Shown here piece by piece: positions 10,137 through 23,257 of a DNA stretch of 64,000 bases. The notes beneath the pieces were generated by a model that was given only the letters and a program-made list of their open reading frames with translations, did no database searches and was not told the DNA's origin. Every line of letters starts with the position of its first letter. Position 1 is the first letter of the stretch. The translations under genes and the position numbers were made by a program. This stretch comes from Daphnia pulex (Eukaryota > Arthropoda > Branchiopoda > Diplostraca > Daphniidae), in contig NC_060028.1 in NCBI RefSeq assembly GCF_021134715.1, positions 1,200,501 through 1,264,500 of the forward strand, in the 5' to 3' direction.

Positions 10137-13100
10137 TTACTCGCCTTCATCGACTAATAAGTCTTTCAAATCGGCTAAAGTAACGGGATTTTCTTTGACA
10201 GAAACGGAGCTCCTGGAAGTTAGGGCGGATCGGTGTTTCTCCAGCATCACGGCCATCTTTTCTTCAATGGTGTGTTTCACCAAGAACCTTTTAAATTTAA
10301 ATGAAGAATAAACGAATTGAAAATCTAATTGTTTAAAAAGAAGAAGAATTTCGTTTTTGGCTCTCACCTGTGAACGACGGTGGGTTTGGTTTGGCCGATG
10401 CGGTGGACACGCCCGATCGCCTGGAGTTCGCTGCCAGGATTTAAAATGGGTTCCATGAGGAGGACATGAGTAGCTTCGGTAAGATTAAGTCCGTTGGCGC
10501 CCGATTGGATTGGAATGAGTAGGACGCTAACGGATGGATCGCGTTTAAATTTGTTCAACTGAACCTGGGAATTGTTTGAGAAGAACGAACAGTGCGAGAT
10601 GTTGTTCTCGTCCAGTGCCCGCCCCACAATCAACAGCACGTCTATCCACTGGAAAAAATTATTTAAAAAAAAAGTTGAATCAATTTCTTACCGGAATAAT
10701 AAAATAGCAAAAAATGTTTACGGTTGAAAAGACGAGACATTTGGCATCAGGATCGTCTTTCTTGATCAATAAAAGTTGCTGGACAACAGCTTGTACTTTG
10801 GTCGAATGGGAGCCTTTGACTCGAATGGAAACTGATTCCGGATCGTCTACAACGATAGCCTGTGCGTCGACGTAGGCAATCTCGTGCAGAGTTGTGGTTT
10901 CGCGACAAATGGCACACCGCAATCTTTTCATCCTGGAGATAAAATTCAAAGGTAACGTTCCAGTTCAAAATGAAATGCAAAGTGACTCTTACACATTGTT
11001 TGGCCCTTGGGCGACGAGCAGCTGGATGCACTCCATACAGAAAGAATGGCCACAGACGAGGACGCTCCATTTGTCGCCCAATTCGCAGTGACAGACTGGA
11101 CAGGGATCGGGGTTCTCGTTGCCCGTCTTTCCGTATCCGGCGCTCTCCAAATTCTTCAGGTACACCACGTGGCCCATGTGACGTTTGAGCGAATGGCCGG
11201 ACGTGATCAAATCTCCGTTCAACTTGGCAAACTGAATGTTGACTTCGTGTTTTTCCAGCAGGTAAATCGGCATATCCTGTCTCGGATTGGTCGCTCTGCT
11301 ATCCGCAAGTTCGACCACGGGCATCTGCTGGGGCACTTCGTGCGGAAGCCGGAGCCGAAGTCGCAGTGTGGCCATACTCAATTCATCGACGGCCGAGGCC
11401 TGGTCGTTCAACTGACGCCAGACGACGCGGATCTGTCGAAATTCCTTTTTGTAAGCGTCCAGCAATTTTAGCTGAATGGCACCTCCGTCCTGGATGGGTT
11501 GAGGAGTGTGATGCTTGCGGGCAAACCCGAGCATGTGCCTGAGCATTCGCTCAATTTCACTATCGGCCCAGGTACCGCGTCGAAGCGATTCAATGTGAAC
11601 GCCCGCAACATCTTCTTCCGGATTATCCCACTCGTCGTCCTGATTCTTCCGGTCGTCCATGCGAAAGAGCAGCGATTCGTAATCTTCAATCTGGTCGTAA
11701 ACGACGCAAATCTTGCAGCGATCCTTCTTTCGGCGACCTTCCAGAGGCCTCAAATGGCAATCGGCCGCGTCCTGGGATATACGTTCGATCGAAGTCACTT
11801 CCAGCACTCTCATCCGCTTCGTGACCGTATTCCGTTGCTCTTCCAGCTCTTCTAGTCTCGAAAACAACAGAAATTTCAATCCGTTGACGTTGGTGAACCT
11901 GTCGGGAGGAAAACACACAAAACGTTTAGTTTTTGTTGGAATCAATTGGAATAGAATTAAAAATTGCGTACACAATCGAATCGTTCTCTTCGGTCATCTT
12001 GTCTTTGAGATCTTGGACTAGTTTCTCTGATTTCCTGGTGTCGCTAGACCACTGGATCAAAGTCGTCCACCACATGTCGTTCAGCTGCAGACGATTGTCT
12101 TCCAACTCGTTCTTGATGCTCATGACTTTGACGGTGAGCGTAGCCATGGTCGACCTTGCAACTTCCACCTGGGTCAGCGCTTTTCCCAGGTAAAGTTTCT
12201 TCAGTTGATCGGCTTCCTCTTCCAGCGATCCGTCGCGCAATGTGGGTGGGATGGAGCCGGCCGGAGCCATCCGAAGCACCTCTGCTAAATTGTGCAACGA
12301 GTGCAAACGTTGGAGCGAGTCCGTCTTGACGGAATCCTTGATCTCTTCGGACCACCTGGACAAATTTCGTAATTGACAACATCAAAATCAGAACTTAAAT
12401 CGAAATCAAAAACTAAGTTTTACCTCAAGACATCGCGGTACTTTTCGGCCGCTTGGGCCCATTCCTTTTTGATGATGTGCAAAGCTGCCTGGCCGTTGGC
12501 GGCCGAAACTCTCAGCCTCTGACTCTCTACGCATTCCAGCTCGGCTCGTTTGATGAGGGTCACCAGCAATTCCTCCATCGAGAGCGTCTTGAATTGGGCC
12601 TTGAGGGTCAAAAACTGCCCCCGAACCATCTGCGGATGAACGCAGGCCTGGCGGAGATTCATCAGTGGGAAGAGAAGACATTTGATCTTGTGCGCTTCGA
12701 TGTTGCTCAGTTTAGTTTGGGGACTGATGGAAAATTTGATGAAACGCTCCTTAGCCTCTTTGGCTGACTGGACCTGCTGCTGCTGGTAGAAATGCTGCTC
12801 GACGGCCGAAAACGAGAGCCAGTGAGTCTCTTCCGTTTGCTCTGGCAACTGGATCTGATTCGTCACGGCCGTCTTCCTGGTCCGCCAGAAAATGGGCGCC
12901 AAAACCTCGACCAGTTGGTTGGAATCGTAAAAAGCATTTCGATCCACCGGGACGTTGAGGAACACGAACAAGCCCTGGAGATCGAAAACGGATTTCTGGA
13001 TGGGAGTGCCCGTCACGCACCAGCGGTGAACGGCGTGAAATGTTCGGGCCATTTCGGCCGCCTTCGTGGTCGAGCCTTCGACCATCTGGGCTTCGTCGAG

Positions 13101-14353
13101 GCAGAGGCGCCAGAAACGGACGGCCAGGAGCGGCGAAGGAGGTGCCATGTAGGAAGCTGCTTTGCGCCGGGTCCGTTTCTCACCGGTATTGACTTTGGCG
13201 AAGTGGAGCTCCTTCCGCAGCGTTTCGTAAGTGGTGATGATGACGTCGTAGCGACGGGCCAGCTGAGTCGGTTGATGGTAACCCTGTTTGGAAACTCCCT
13301 GGTAAATGAGGATGTTGAATTCGTCGCTGACGTGTCGCTGGATCTCTTCCAGCCATTGGTTGCTGATGCTGGACGGGGTGATGATTAACGTGGCACCGGA
13401 CTCGAGGGGCTCCTGCTCATTCCAGCAATGAGGACAAAAGTAAGGCCCGCGCAGTGGGTCCATCAAATCGTAGTGGACGCAGTTGCTGTGCTGCTGCCTC
13501 TTACATTTGGGGCATTGGACTAAAGGAGACAATCCAGCTACTGTTTTCCCACAGACGCATAGAATGGGGGCTTCGTCTTTTTCGGCTGGGACGTTCAAGC
13601 GATTCTGGAGACTTTTCAGGCAGCTGTACTCGGCCAGAGAGTTGGTGTAATGAATATTGAGTCTTTTGCGAATTGCAGGATTGCTGCAGGTGCAGCGCTG
13701 TATCTTTGTGGCTGTGGGATTTTCATTTTGTATGTCACCACAATGAACATCAATCACTTCTTGGATGGTTGATTTTTCAATGTCTGGACTAAAGCGCCAA
13801 ATGACATTTTCAATAGATTGCCCAATGGTTCGATTTGGAAAGCATACTGCACAATGGTCTTCGGAAAGCTTCATCTTCTTGGCTTCTGGCTCTTCGTTTT
13901 CTGTGATGGCAGTGATTGCTGGTTCCTGGCGTTCGATTTTGGGCAGTTTCTCTCTCGTGTGATTCAGCATCAAGGCTAGAACTTCTACCGTCTTTCCCAG
14001 ACCCATTTCATCAGCCAAGATTCCTCCTTTGACTGAGCTCTGTTGTTCCTGTTGTATCATCCATTGAACGGCTTCTGTTTGATAGATTCTCAATTCTGGG
14101 ATCAGAGATTTGTGCTGCACGTCCAATATGGGAGCCGTGCAACTTTGAAGCTGTTTAGCTCTTAGATTGACAAGATCATACAGAGCATCATAATCCACTG
14201 AATGACCATGTCTGAAAGAAAAGAGGTTCACGACAGTGTCATTCGACGTGCCAGGTACAGCCATAAATTCATCTATTGTACATACAAATATTTCAATTAA
14301 CAAAAAAAAAGCCATGACAAAATAGAAAAAGCGTTACTACCATTCGACTCCAT
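10137..14353 (-). CDS. SHPRH: SHPRH-like SNF2 helicase / RING E3 ubiquitin ligase
   Basis: Nuclear DNA-damage-tolerance factor; the family polyubiquitinates PCNA with help from Rad5-like activity. Seven exons close in frame to 1264 aa: 14341-14353, 12424-14272, 11972-12355, 10993-11898, 10722-10932, 10368-10648 and 10137-10287. The ATPase begins IPELRIYQTEAVQWMIQ with Walker A in ADEMGLGKT. A PHD finger (CVCGKTVAGL to CPHCW) interrupts it. The DEAH box reads DEAQ, as in the family. The RING is split over two exons (CPVCHCELGDKWSVLVCGHSFCMEC and CAIC). Helicase C ends with QSGANGLNLTEA and QAIGRVHRIGQ. The human protein is 1683 aa. This one lacks most of the N-terminal extension and shows no clear H15 domain between Walker A and the PHD finger. 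Function by homology; domain calls are strong. Confidence 0.93.
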
Positions 14354-15950
14354 TCTTCCTGCTTATTTTGAATCGGCCCGTCCAGCAGGCAGCACTCACA
14401 GCCTCACAGCAGCTACTCAATTTTGATTTTGTTCCTTAACCAAAGTCGTCTGCTAAATTCTTTAAATGAACTTTCTACCTGAACCGTAAGATGGCGTTCA
14501 AGTAACATTGAAAGAAAACCTGTTTTTGTGTTTAATTTGTTTTTTTTTTTAAATAAAAATTCTTATTACACCACAATTTCCCTCTAGCCCAAGTAATGAC
14601 AATAATACACACGCAATAAAAGAAATGCAATATCGTCGTGCGGCCAAATGTCGTTAAGAGAACGTGAAATACTTCACGTCCACGGGCGAAGTGGTTTGGG
14701 AATTGTGTTTTATTGAGCAGCATATCGAATGTCGTTTTCCGGTCGTGATAGCAACCCAACAAGTTGGTATCTCCAGCTCAAACAGTCTCTCCTGAAACTG
14801 CAGCAGTAAAAATCATTTTACGACACCAAAAAGAAATTCCCAAAAAAATATAAATAAATACACACAATACAAATCTGCGCATTAAACAAGATGTTATAAC
14901 TACATATAAAATACAGCAGTCGCCCAACAACGGGAGAGAAACACAAACATTTCTAAAAACGATTTATTATCAGGTTCATTATGAATTTCTTCTTACCTTT
15001 TAAAAAAACTTGTTGCCTTTGAGGCGAAATTATAGAAGAAGAAGAAGAAAAGATCCTCGGCACTTTTTATCTCAACGCAGCCGGGGGTAGAGTGTGTGGA
15101 TATATCTGTCCATGTATGAATACGCGCATTCTTTCGTGATGATATTGTGCCGTGTTGCTGTCGGAGCCTCGGGGCTCTCCATTCAAAAGGAGAGAGACTT
15201 TCACGCCCGTTTTCATTTGGAGAAAACGTCAATAGAAGGACTAGCGGAGGAGCGGCTATGGCCATATCTTCTCCTTTCTATTAGTTGCTTAGCTCATTTA
15301 CCTATAACGGAGCTAGCCAGAAAACTTTAAAAAACAACTATGTGTGTATTTTTCCTCCCGAGACTCCCGAGATATTGTTTGCAGATGAAAGGAGCCACAT
15401 ATACTACAATTTACCATCGAGTTATGAGACAGACACTTCAATAGTTAACCCCAACCAGGATCTCAATCATTATCATGAAAACCAATCAATAAATAAAAAT
15501 AGTAACTGAAAGGATAAAGAAAAACAAAATTCGTTGGATGAAAAACAAAACAAAAGAAAAAAATTAATTTCACAGAATTTCACAGGGGATGGCCGTGTGT
15601 ATATAAGCCTTAAGGTAAAAAGGTGCGGTCGGTTGTAAAAATAAAAAAAAATAAAAATTACCTTTTTTTTCTTCTTTATTTCTTCCAAGGTTGAGATTCT
15701 ACTCAGCTTGGCGATGGAATTCAAGGTGATTGCCGCCAGAATAAATCAGTGAACAAAAAAGTTGGATCCAATTTTTGTGTTGCATTTGCTCTTTTCCTTG
15801 TAAATGTTTTCTTCACTGTGCAGAAGCAGAAAGGGAGGCTCCCGAATTTCAAGGTGAATCTAGTACAAGACTCGTTTTTTCAGGGTGGGGTCGTTTTCGT
15901 GAAAAAACGGTGGCGGGATTGCGGAAGGACGCGGATCCATCGGCTGCGAA
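14354..15950. other. Intergenic, AT-rich, no gene seen
   Basis: Many A/T homopolymer runs and short open frames without family likeness. It includes the SHPRH upstream region. Confidence 0.5.
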
Positions 15951-15957
15951 ATCACGG

Positions 15958-15965
15958 TATAAAAG
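15958..15965 (+). promoter_or_regulatory. TATA box of small secreted-protein gene
   Basis: TATAAAAG stands about 95 bp before the ATG at 16053, with GCCAGTC about 32 bp downstream as a possible initiator. Confidence 0.7.
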
Positions 15966-16052
15966 GTGGACCATCTGCTCCAGTTGAATCAAGCCAGTCT
16001 TCCACCGTCGACTTCCAGCATCACTTTGCTCGTTCCTCAACCGAAAATCAAA

Positions 16053-16433
16053 ATGTACAAGGTATTAAAAACAAAATCAAGCCTCAAAATTTGGATAACT
16101 TGATAGCCCAAAAGGTAAAAAAACCCCAATTCATTTAAATTCATCAAATGTTTAAAATTTCAGGTCTTCGTTTTCCTGGCCATCGTCGCCGCTGCCAGCG
16201 CCATGAGCTTCGGCTTGGGTGCACCTCTCCTCTCCAAAGTGAGCTACCAGCCCACCGAGTACACCCATGTCCGACCGGAAGTGACTGTCCAACAGCCCGA
16301 GTACACCTACAAGAGCTACCCAGTGCCAGTGCCCGTCGCCCAGCCTTACTACACCGCCCCGGTCGTCCGCAACTTCATCGCGGCACCTCAATTCCACGCC
16401 TACCCCGGACTCGCAGCTCCTTTGGTTTATTAG
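16053..16433 (+). CDS. Small secreted Tyr/Pro/Val-rich protein, cuticle-type
   Basis: Two exons (16053-16061, 16164-16433) give 92 aa. The first holds Met-Tyr-Lys; the second begins with a signal peptide VFVFLAIVAAASAMS. The mature part is rich in Tyr, Pro and Val, with two EYT motifs (PTEYTHV, QPEYTYK) and PVPVPVAQPYY. There is no RR domain and no cysteine. The layout (TATA box, tiny first exon, signal peptide) is that of arthropod cuticle or extracellular matrix genes. The function is inferred; I do not recognise a named family. Confidence 0.8.
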
Positions 16434-19400
16434 ATTATCTTTTATTGGATTTTTTGTTTTGTCTGTCTGAGCTTTTTATACCCACGATCCCATCCATTCG
16501 ATCAATAAAAACGGACCTCCGATTTTTCTTGTTAAATCCAATTGTTGGCGTTTCTTCTAGCTCCAGGTACATATCTCAAAGGTGACCAAATTGGCATTTG
16601 ATAGCGATGCCACTAAAGGATTAAAAGATAAGCGTTCGTTAGTCTGTAATTGTCACAGAGAAAAAAATGGGAGTCTGCGTTAGAACGTTTTCAACTATAA
16701 ATAACAAAAGAGCAGCTGACAGGAGACTGGACATTAGACACACACAAAAATGCTGTTTCTTCTGCATAATCAACTCGTTTTTTCTCTTTCTTTATTCGAA
16801 TCGTGTCCAGAATGTTTTTCTTTCTACAGCCATATACAGCACACGGGGATTGAAAGAAGGAGTCCAATGTTGTTTCTCGTTTCCCGGTTAGTTGTAAAAG
16901 GCTACTAACAAAAATGGAAAGACGGAGGAGATCAAAGTCCGTTCTATTACTTGCAGACGTCTGGACTTCATAAAAATATCGTATCCTATAACACACAGCA
17001 CACGGCAGCATGGGAAAGCAGTCGAGCCGAACGCATTTGCGCTTCATTTAGCGCACGTGAAGATCGTAATGAGTCTGCATTATAAAGGCCGAAAATAGCA
17101 GCTTCCCCTATTAAAAAAGCTTCATGAAAATAAATAAAAAAATCACGAAAATTAGGTGGAAATAAAAAGCTTGTGGATAAAAATAGAACATCTCTGCGGT
17201 TCATCCTATGGGAAACACAACTGGATACTATATTTTATGATTATTTATTAAGATGTTAAGAGAGAGAGAGAGAACCAGCCGGCTATAGAAAATAAAATTT
17301 AAAAAAAGCGGTTCGGTTTCGAGTTGGGAAATTCCTTTTTTTCCGTTGTGTAAATTTTTACAAAAAAATTTAAAAATTAAAAAATAATAATTCAACATTA
17401 CTCGTATGACGAGCGTGTGGCAATCGTGAAACCGCATCCGATTGCAAGTTAGCCTTAAACAATTCTGGTGCACTTGAGACAAAAAAAAAAAGTTGATGCC
17501 AGTCGGCTGTTATCGCGGAGCAGCTCAGCTTTTCGTAACGAGATCTTTTTTTTACCAAAAGAAAAATTTAAACAAATATTTAGTTTAGCATTGCGGATGT
17601 GTGTGTCGTTCCCTTCATCATCGAGCGTGTGTGGCTCTGATCCAATTTCCTTATTTGGAATTTTTCTCTCCCCCAAGGAAAATGTTCCGACTGACGAGTG
17701 GCGCCACGAGACGTTTCTAAAGCGAATGAAAACGGACATGTGTCGCGAAATCAATTGATCACGAACAACCCCCAAGGGCGTGTATCTCTATCTCTCTTTT
17801 CCGCCGAATTCACGAAATTTTTTGTTTGTTTTTATCCCGCAAAGATAAACAATAAAAATGAAAACTATTAAAAATCACTTTGTGTGCATAGCGATCGATG
17901 GATTCCTGGAAATAATCATTTTCAATAGACCTTTCAGTCTGTTAGAGTCACTCAAAAACAGAACTTTGACTAGATTATTTCAGTTCCAGTCTGTCACTCG
18001 ACAACAATGTTGAATTGAGAAAAACAACTAATGCACCGAGCAGAGCTTTCACAGTTGATAAGAGACTCGACAATAACACACAAAAACACGCAGTCCCCAT
18101 TTGGCTCACGCAGTCAAGGCCGTTTTGGCTTGGATAATAAACCGATCCGAAAAAAACGCTTTGGGGACTGTCATTTTTATGGGGTGTTTGGCTAGGGGCG
18201 ATCTGATAAAAACACGGCCGAACATGAGCGCGTGTTAGTTATAAAACAGTTCAAAATCGTCCCCCTTAGAAAAAAGATCGACGCTTGTTTTCTAACACTA
18301 AAATAAAGATGATGATGGACGATTGGGACCTCCAAAAATAACGTCCCAGGTATTTCCGCCGAATGGCTAAATTGACACAGAAGCAGAATGAGCCCCTTTT
18401 TCCCCCCCAAGGTGAAGTGACTGGCGTTTCTCGACTTATAAGAACAGGATATAACGCAGAAGGACGGATTTGCTGCTGCAAAATACTTTGAATTGTGAAC
18501 AACAAGAGTGTACACGGTCAGTCAAAATATATAGCTACCTCCAAGAAAGTAGCGAAATCCATCATTTTCTCAGCTGGCCAGACATTTCTTTGGGTATTTC
18601 GCGTGAACGTCCTGCTGGGAAGATAATTCAGCGTCTAAATGCGGAACGAAAAACGATTATTACCTTCTATTTGCGTTCTAAAAGATTTAAAACAAAAAAA
18701 AAGGAAACATTTCTGGACGAGGAAGCGAATATCTACGGTCGTAAATCACGACGTGGGTTGAAGTTTCACGCAAAAGGCAACGGCCTTATTATTCCGCAAA
18801 TGTACTGCCAGAAGGTCAATTTCTGTAAAAAAAAAATATCTACTGGTTCTACGCGTTTCCATCCATCATCGTTGCCCATTTCTAAAAAAAAAAAAAGATT
18901 TGCTAATTTCAACTCATTTCTCATCAAAATAGGATCTGATTTGCAATTGATTTTGATCGAATGCCGCGCACATCAAAATTAATTCATTCAACATTTGGGC
19001 TGCGGTGGTTTACTGGCAAATGACTAGACCAGAAATGTTGATGAAATTCAATGATGTCATGGCGAAAAAAGGGACTGAACCTTCAAAATCCTGGAAACTT
19101 CCTGACTCGACTCTTTTTAGAGATTCCCATTCAGTTCCTCTGAAAAAATGATGGCATCACTCGATTGACTCATTCTTCTTATAGCAAACAACCAAAGTCA
19201 AACACTAGTATCTCTCATAAACCCGTTTTGAACAATGTCCCAGAAAGTCATTTGCAACATATTGAAATTTCCATCAAATTGTGTAATAGGCCCACCCCAA
19301 AATAATAATAATTGTCGGTATGGTTTTGCAATTATCTCGGTTGTATATCTCCTTATGGAATTTACACGTAACAAATGAACATATTCAAGGCTGATGACGC

Positions 19401-19590
19401 CGACTAGAAAAAAAAAAAAGTTAGAACGCAGCCATACACGCGTAGACGAAAATAAGAGAGATATTTAACATTTGATAGGGCGGAGTTTTCACGGTCACCT
19501 GCTTTTGCCCGTTTCCCAGCGCAATGTGAAAGTGGGAGTTACAGTATACTATTTGATTGTGTATTTTTTTTTGCTTTGCTCCCGATTTGT
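16434..19590. other. Long gene-poor stretch
   Basis: AT-rich with homopolymer runs and a (GA)n tract near 17260. A 170-codon open frame at 18470-18982 is lysine-rich from A runs and has no domain, so I do not call it a gene. Confidence 0.5.
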
Positions 19591-19594
19591 TGGG

Positions 19595-19602
19595 TATAAA
19601 AG
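19595..19602 (+). promoter_or_regulatory. TATA box of possible orphan gene
   Basis: TATAAAAG, 82 bp before the ATG at 19677. Confidence 0.6.
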
Positions 19603-19676
19603 ACATTGGCTAGTGCAATGATCGAATCAATACCATTTCAGCGCTCAAACTACTATTTTAAACCGGCTCTAGAAAC

Positions 19677-19934
19677 ATGTACAAGGTATGTGCGACTAAT
19701 CTACTAAACAAAGCCCCCAAAAAACCGGACTATATAACTTTAATTCAACTGTTTTTTACCAACTAGTATCTCGAAAATGGCGACAGAGAGAGTTTCGGAT
19801 TGGAAACGGGATCTAAAACGACCATCGTCAGCGGCCAACAGCGTCAGGTGCTTTACCGTGCAACGTTCCGCCAGGAAGTGAAATCCATTCCGCACAGACT
19901 GGCTTCCATCTGGAACAAATACAGATCCGTCTAG
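19677..19934 (+). CDS. Possible two-exon orphan gene, 58 aa
   Basis: A good TATA box is followed by ATGTACAAG and a GTATGT donor, the same first exon (Met-Tyr-Lys) as the gene at 16053. The next acceptor (exon 19767-19934) opens YLENGDRESFGLETGSKTT and runs to a stop. The product has no signal peptide, unlike its neighbour, and I recognise no family. Either an ancestral secreted-protein exon 2 was replaced, or the true second exon lies further on; a candidate acceptor precedes a frame containing DGNKFQWCGWSRVQG near 20844. Expression data would decide. Treat as tentative. Confidence 0.35.
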
Positions 19935-22900
19935 CAACAATCAACGCAAATTTGGTTTATTTTTCCTCCTCCCACGCATCTGTGTTCGTTTCCCTACCAC
20001 CTCTCGTTCTGATGGTGTCGTCGTTTCACTAATTAACAGCACAGCAGACGGTTATTATTTCGGTTCCTTCCGGACCAGTGGCTTATACGGAAACCGTCTA
20101 CTGTGCTGCCCATCTTCGCTTTTTTACAAAGATCTATCAAATCCGGCAAATCATCTTTTGTCACTATATTAGCCAAGAGAGACAATCTTGTTTTTTGTTT
20201 CAACCAACTTTTTACTTTTGTTCTCTTCTCGCGTATTCAGTTTTTGCAAAGTCAAAAATACAAACAAAAACAACATTTTTCGGACAATTTTACCTTTAAA
20301 AAAAAAAAAATTTGAATTTCGCGCTGCATCAAATTTCAAATGGGAAAATGTGTCAAAGTTATGAAAATCTAACTACGCAGTTATAACCGAGATAAATTTA
20401 TGAATGATCAATTCAACGACGTCGAGCACGCAAGGTCTTTAACGACACGCAAACTAATTCCTTTTGGGTTTAACTCGATAACCAGAGTATGTAATTTAGT
20501 GGTTATTTATGAAAAGAATTTATGTAATAGAACGCGCCATTAATGGCCGAGAAAAGTTAACATCTATATCAACAACAACAACAAAAAAAGATATTGTTCG
20601 ATCGGACATTACCGAGACGAGAAAAAGAGCACCGCGTGTATAATTTAATTGCAATTTCGACATGTTCGTCCAGACTAAAAATGTGAATCGCCATACTATA
20701 AGAGTCTAAATGCGCCATATTTTTCAAGTCAACGTTCAAGGCTGGTTATGAAAATTATGAAAAATGGAGAGAGGGAGTTGATGAAGTTCATAATAGAATA
20801 AAACAGGTTTTTAACTTCTTATTGCCGCCTGGGTTTTTTCACAGACGGAAACAAGTTCCAGTGGTGCGGGTGGAGCCGCGTGCAAGGCCGCGCGTACACC
20901 ACCGAGATATCCCCAGAAAACCAACGAGCTACCGTTGCTCGAATTTCCGTCAACAAGAAAAATATGGAAGAATGATTCCTATTATAACCGGTTCCCCAAC
21001 TCTCTCGTTAGTGTTTCGGTTAACTCTATAAAAGGCAACAGGGGTGTAGTCTAAATCTAAATTGATCTTTTCTCTCAGATATGACACACAGGGAAGATCT
21101 GTCTCTTTCAAGAGGATGCATTTCAGGTTATTCCTCTTACATCGAAGACATTTGGGGAGTAATGACTGGGACAAATCACACTTGTCACGTTTTAACCCAG
21201 ATCTGGTGCAAGTTGGTTTGAATCGTCAGTCAGATGTGCACACAAAATTACCACCAAGTCAACACAACTTACATTTTTTGTAGTTCGGAAGGACAGCCAG
21301 GCAATGGCAGTTCAGCCTTCAGTTGAAACATGGGCTGTTTTTTTCTCTTTCATCTGCATATTTATCTTGTACTATTGGCCTCCATCACACTACTCCGCCT
21401 CTTTGTTGTTCACACCACGTGCCTGTATGGGAAAAAAATAAGATTCAGTGTCGTGATTCCCGATAACCTTTTGATTCACTATACGACTGGAAAACTAAAA
21501 TTTTTTTGGACCAAGAAATTCCCTTGAGTTTGTTATTTTCTACGACTGAAAATGACAGCTATTATTATCGTTGAATCCCGGATACTTGAAACATAAACAT
21601 TTAATCTGCCACGTCATCAAAAACAACCAGCACAGTTTTTCCAAACCAGTTATTTTTCGTTGTATTTATAAAACACCACGAGTTGTTGTCTGCTATGACA
21701 GTTTGAAAACCAGCATCCTCCTCCGGTGCATGCGTACTAAACCATGGCATACAAACCAAGGAACTCTAAAGTCCAGTGACGTAACTCTTTATTATTATTA
21801 GAGCCCATGTTTTTGACCGAAAAAAGATTTAAAAGCCAAAAAAAAACACAAGAAAATCACGAACTCGAATGCTGTGGTTGTGAAACATCCGGTTTCGATC
21901 TAAGCAGGAACTGCAACGTTTTTATCACTTGAACCCAGCATCATAAATTCCAAACACACGACTACTAAACTTGTAATAAGTCTTTTGATACCGCCAATTT
22001 CGTCTGCTAACAAAGAAAAACGACCTTCGGCATACGTGACTTACTTGACAGACACATAGATAAAAATCAAAAATCCCTACACCGATAGATTTAATCAATC
22101 AATATCCACAGTAGAGCAAATTATTTTTTTTTGTATTATTTGTTTTCGTTTTATTCATTTACTGGGCTCAAAAAAAAATTCAAAAAAAAAGGACGATGAA
22201 AACAGAAAAAAAGCAAATGGAAAAAAAATGAAGACAAAATGGAGAAGTAGAAAAAAGAGGGAATAACAAAAATGGAAAAAGAGATGGAAGATGGGCGGGG
22301 AAATATAAGAGAACGTCAACAGCCATTCATCATATTTGCTTTTTCTTCAAACGGAATGCAGCAAGACCATTATATTCAACACGGGGAAGAAGGAACACGC
22401 ATTACAATGATCCAAGCACGGTTTTGCTATCTTTCCCATCTTTTCTCTTTTTATAGATGCCGGAAATTTTGTTCCATAATTCGATTTTTCAAGTTTCAAC
22501 CCCACAAAATAAAATTAAAGAAAAATTCAAATATTTTTCAAAATGGAGGAAATTTTTTTGTTTTTTAAGTAAGCCACTTGTTTTCTTTTTCTCTTTCGAT
22601 TGGAAGGCGCGCGATTGGTGCATTCGTCCAGGCACAAACATGATTTAAATGTTTTTTCTTTTGCAGAGAGTTATAGGGAAGAAAAAGGTCTAGTACAAAA
22701 AAAAAATTTGATGAGGGGATTATAAACAATAGCAGATAACAAACGATGGTGGTTGTGTGTGTGTGTGTGTAAGGATGAGAGGATAAGACCAAAGGAGAGA
22801 GAGAGAGAGAAAAAACACTTTAATGGGTTTAAGGCATAATATATGTTGTTAACACCAGGTCGAATCGAATGTGTGTAACGTCGTCCCCCCCTTTTTACTA

Positions 22901-23257
22901 TTTTTATCTTCTCTGGTGTTGTTGCGGGGTCAAACGAATAGAAGCACCCCAAACAGCGACAAGAAAAATCTGATTTTTGTTTCGTAACAATATGGAAGCT
23001 TCTTCTCCTTCGTAAGAAAATTGCCTTTTAACTTTTGTTTTTTTGTCCCCCTTATTTTTATGTTTGTTTGTCCCATCCATTTTGCGCCGGGATGAATTGA
23101 TAAAGAAAGCACTCTCCTCGAACCCAGGGGGGGAGAAGAATCAGGAAAGGAAAAAAAAATGAAACAAACAAAACCCACAATGAAAACATTCAACAACAAA
23201 AGACAAGAGCCAATGATTAAAAGTGGCGTGTCGTTTTTGTGGTTTGTCGCAAGAGTT
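19935..23257. other. Gene-poor spacer before moesin 3' end
   Basis: Homopolymer-rich. Holds a short (GT)n tract near 22757-22770 and (GA)n near 22795-22810. The last few hundred bases are probably moesin 3' UTR. Confidence 0.5.

Noticed and set aside
12792..13388. 198-codon frame opposite SHPRH
   Set aside because: Antisense shadow of the ATPase-coding exon with no independent support.
18470..18982. 170-codon open frame on the plus strand
   Set aside because: Lysine-rich from A runs, no domain, no promoter or splice context; expected by chance in AT-rich DNA of this size.
22757..22810. GT and GA runs as regulatory or CRISPR-like repeats
   Set aside because: Simple microsatellites; no spaced repeats or other structure.
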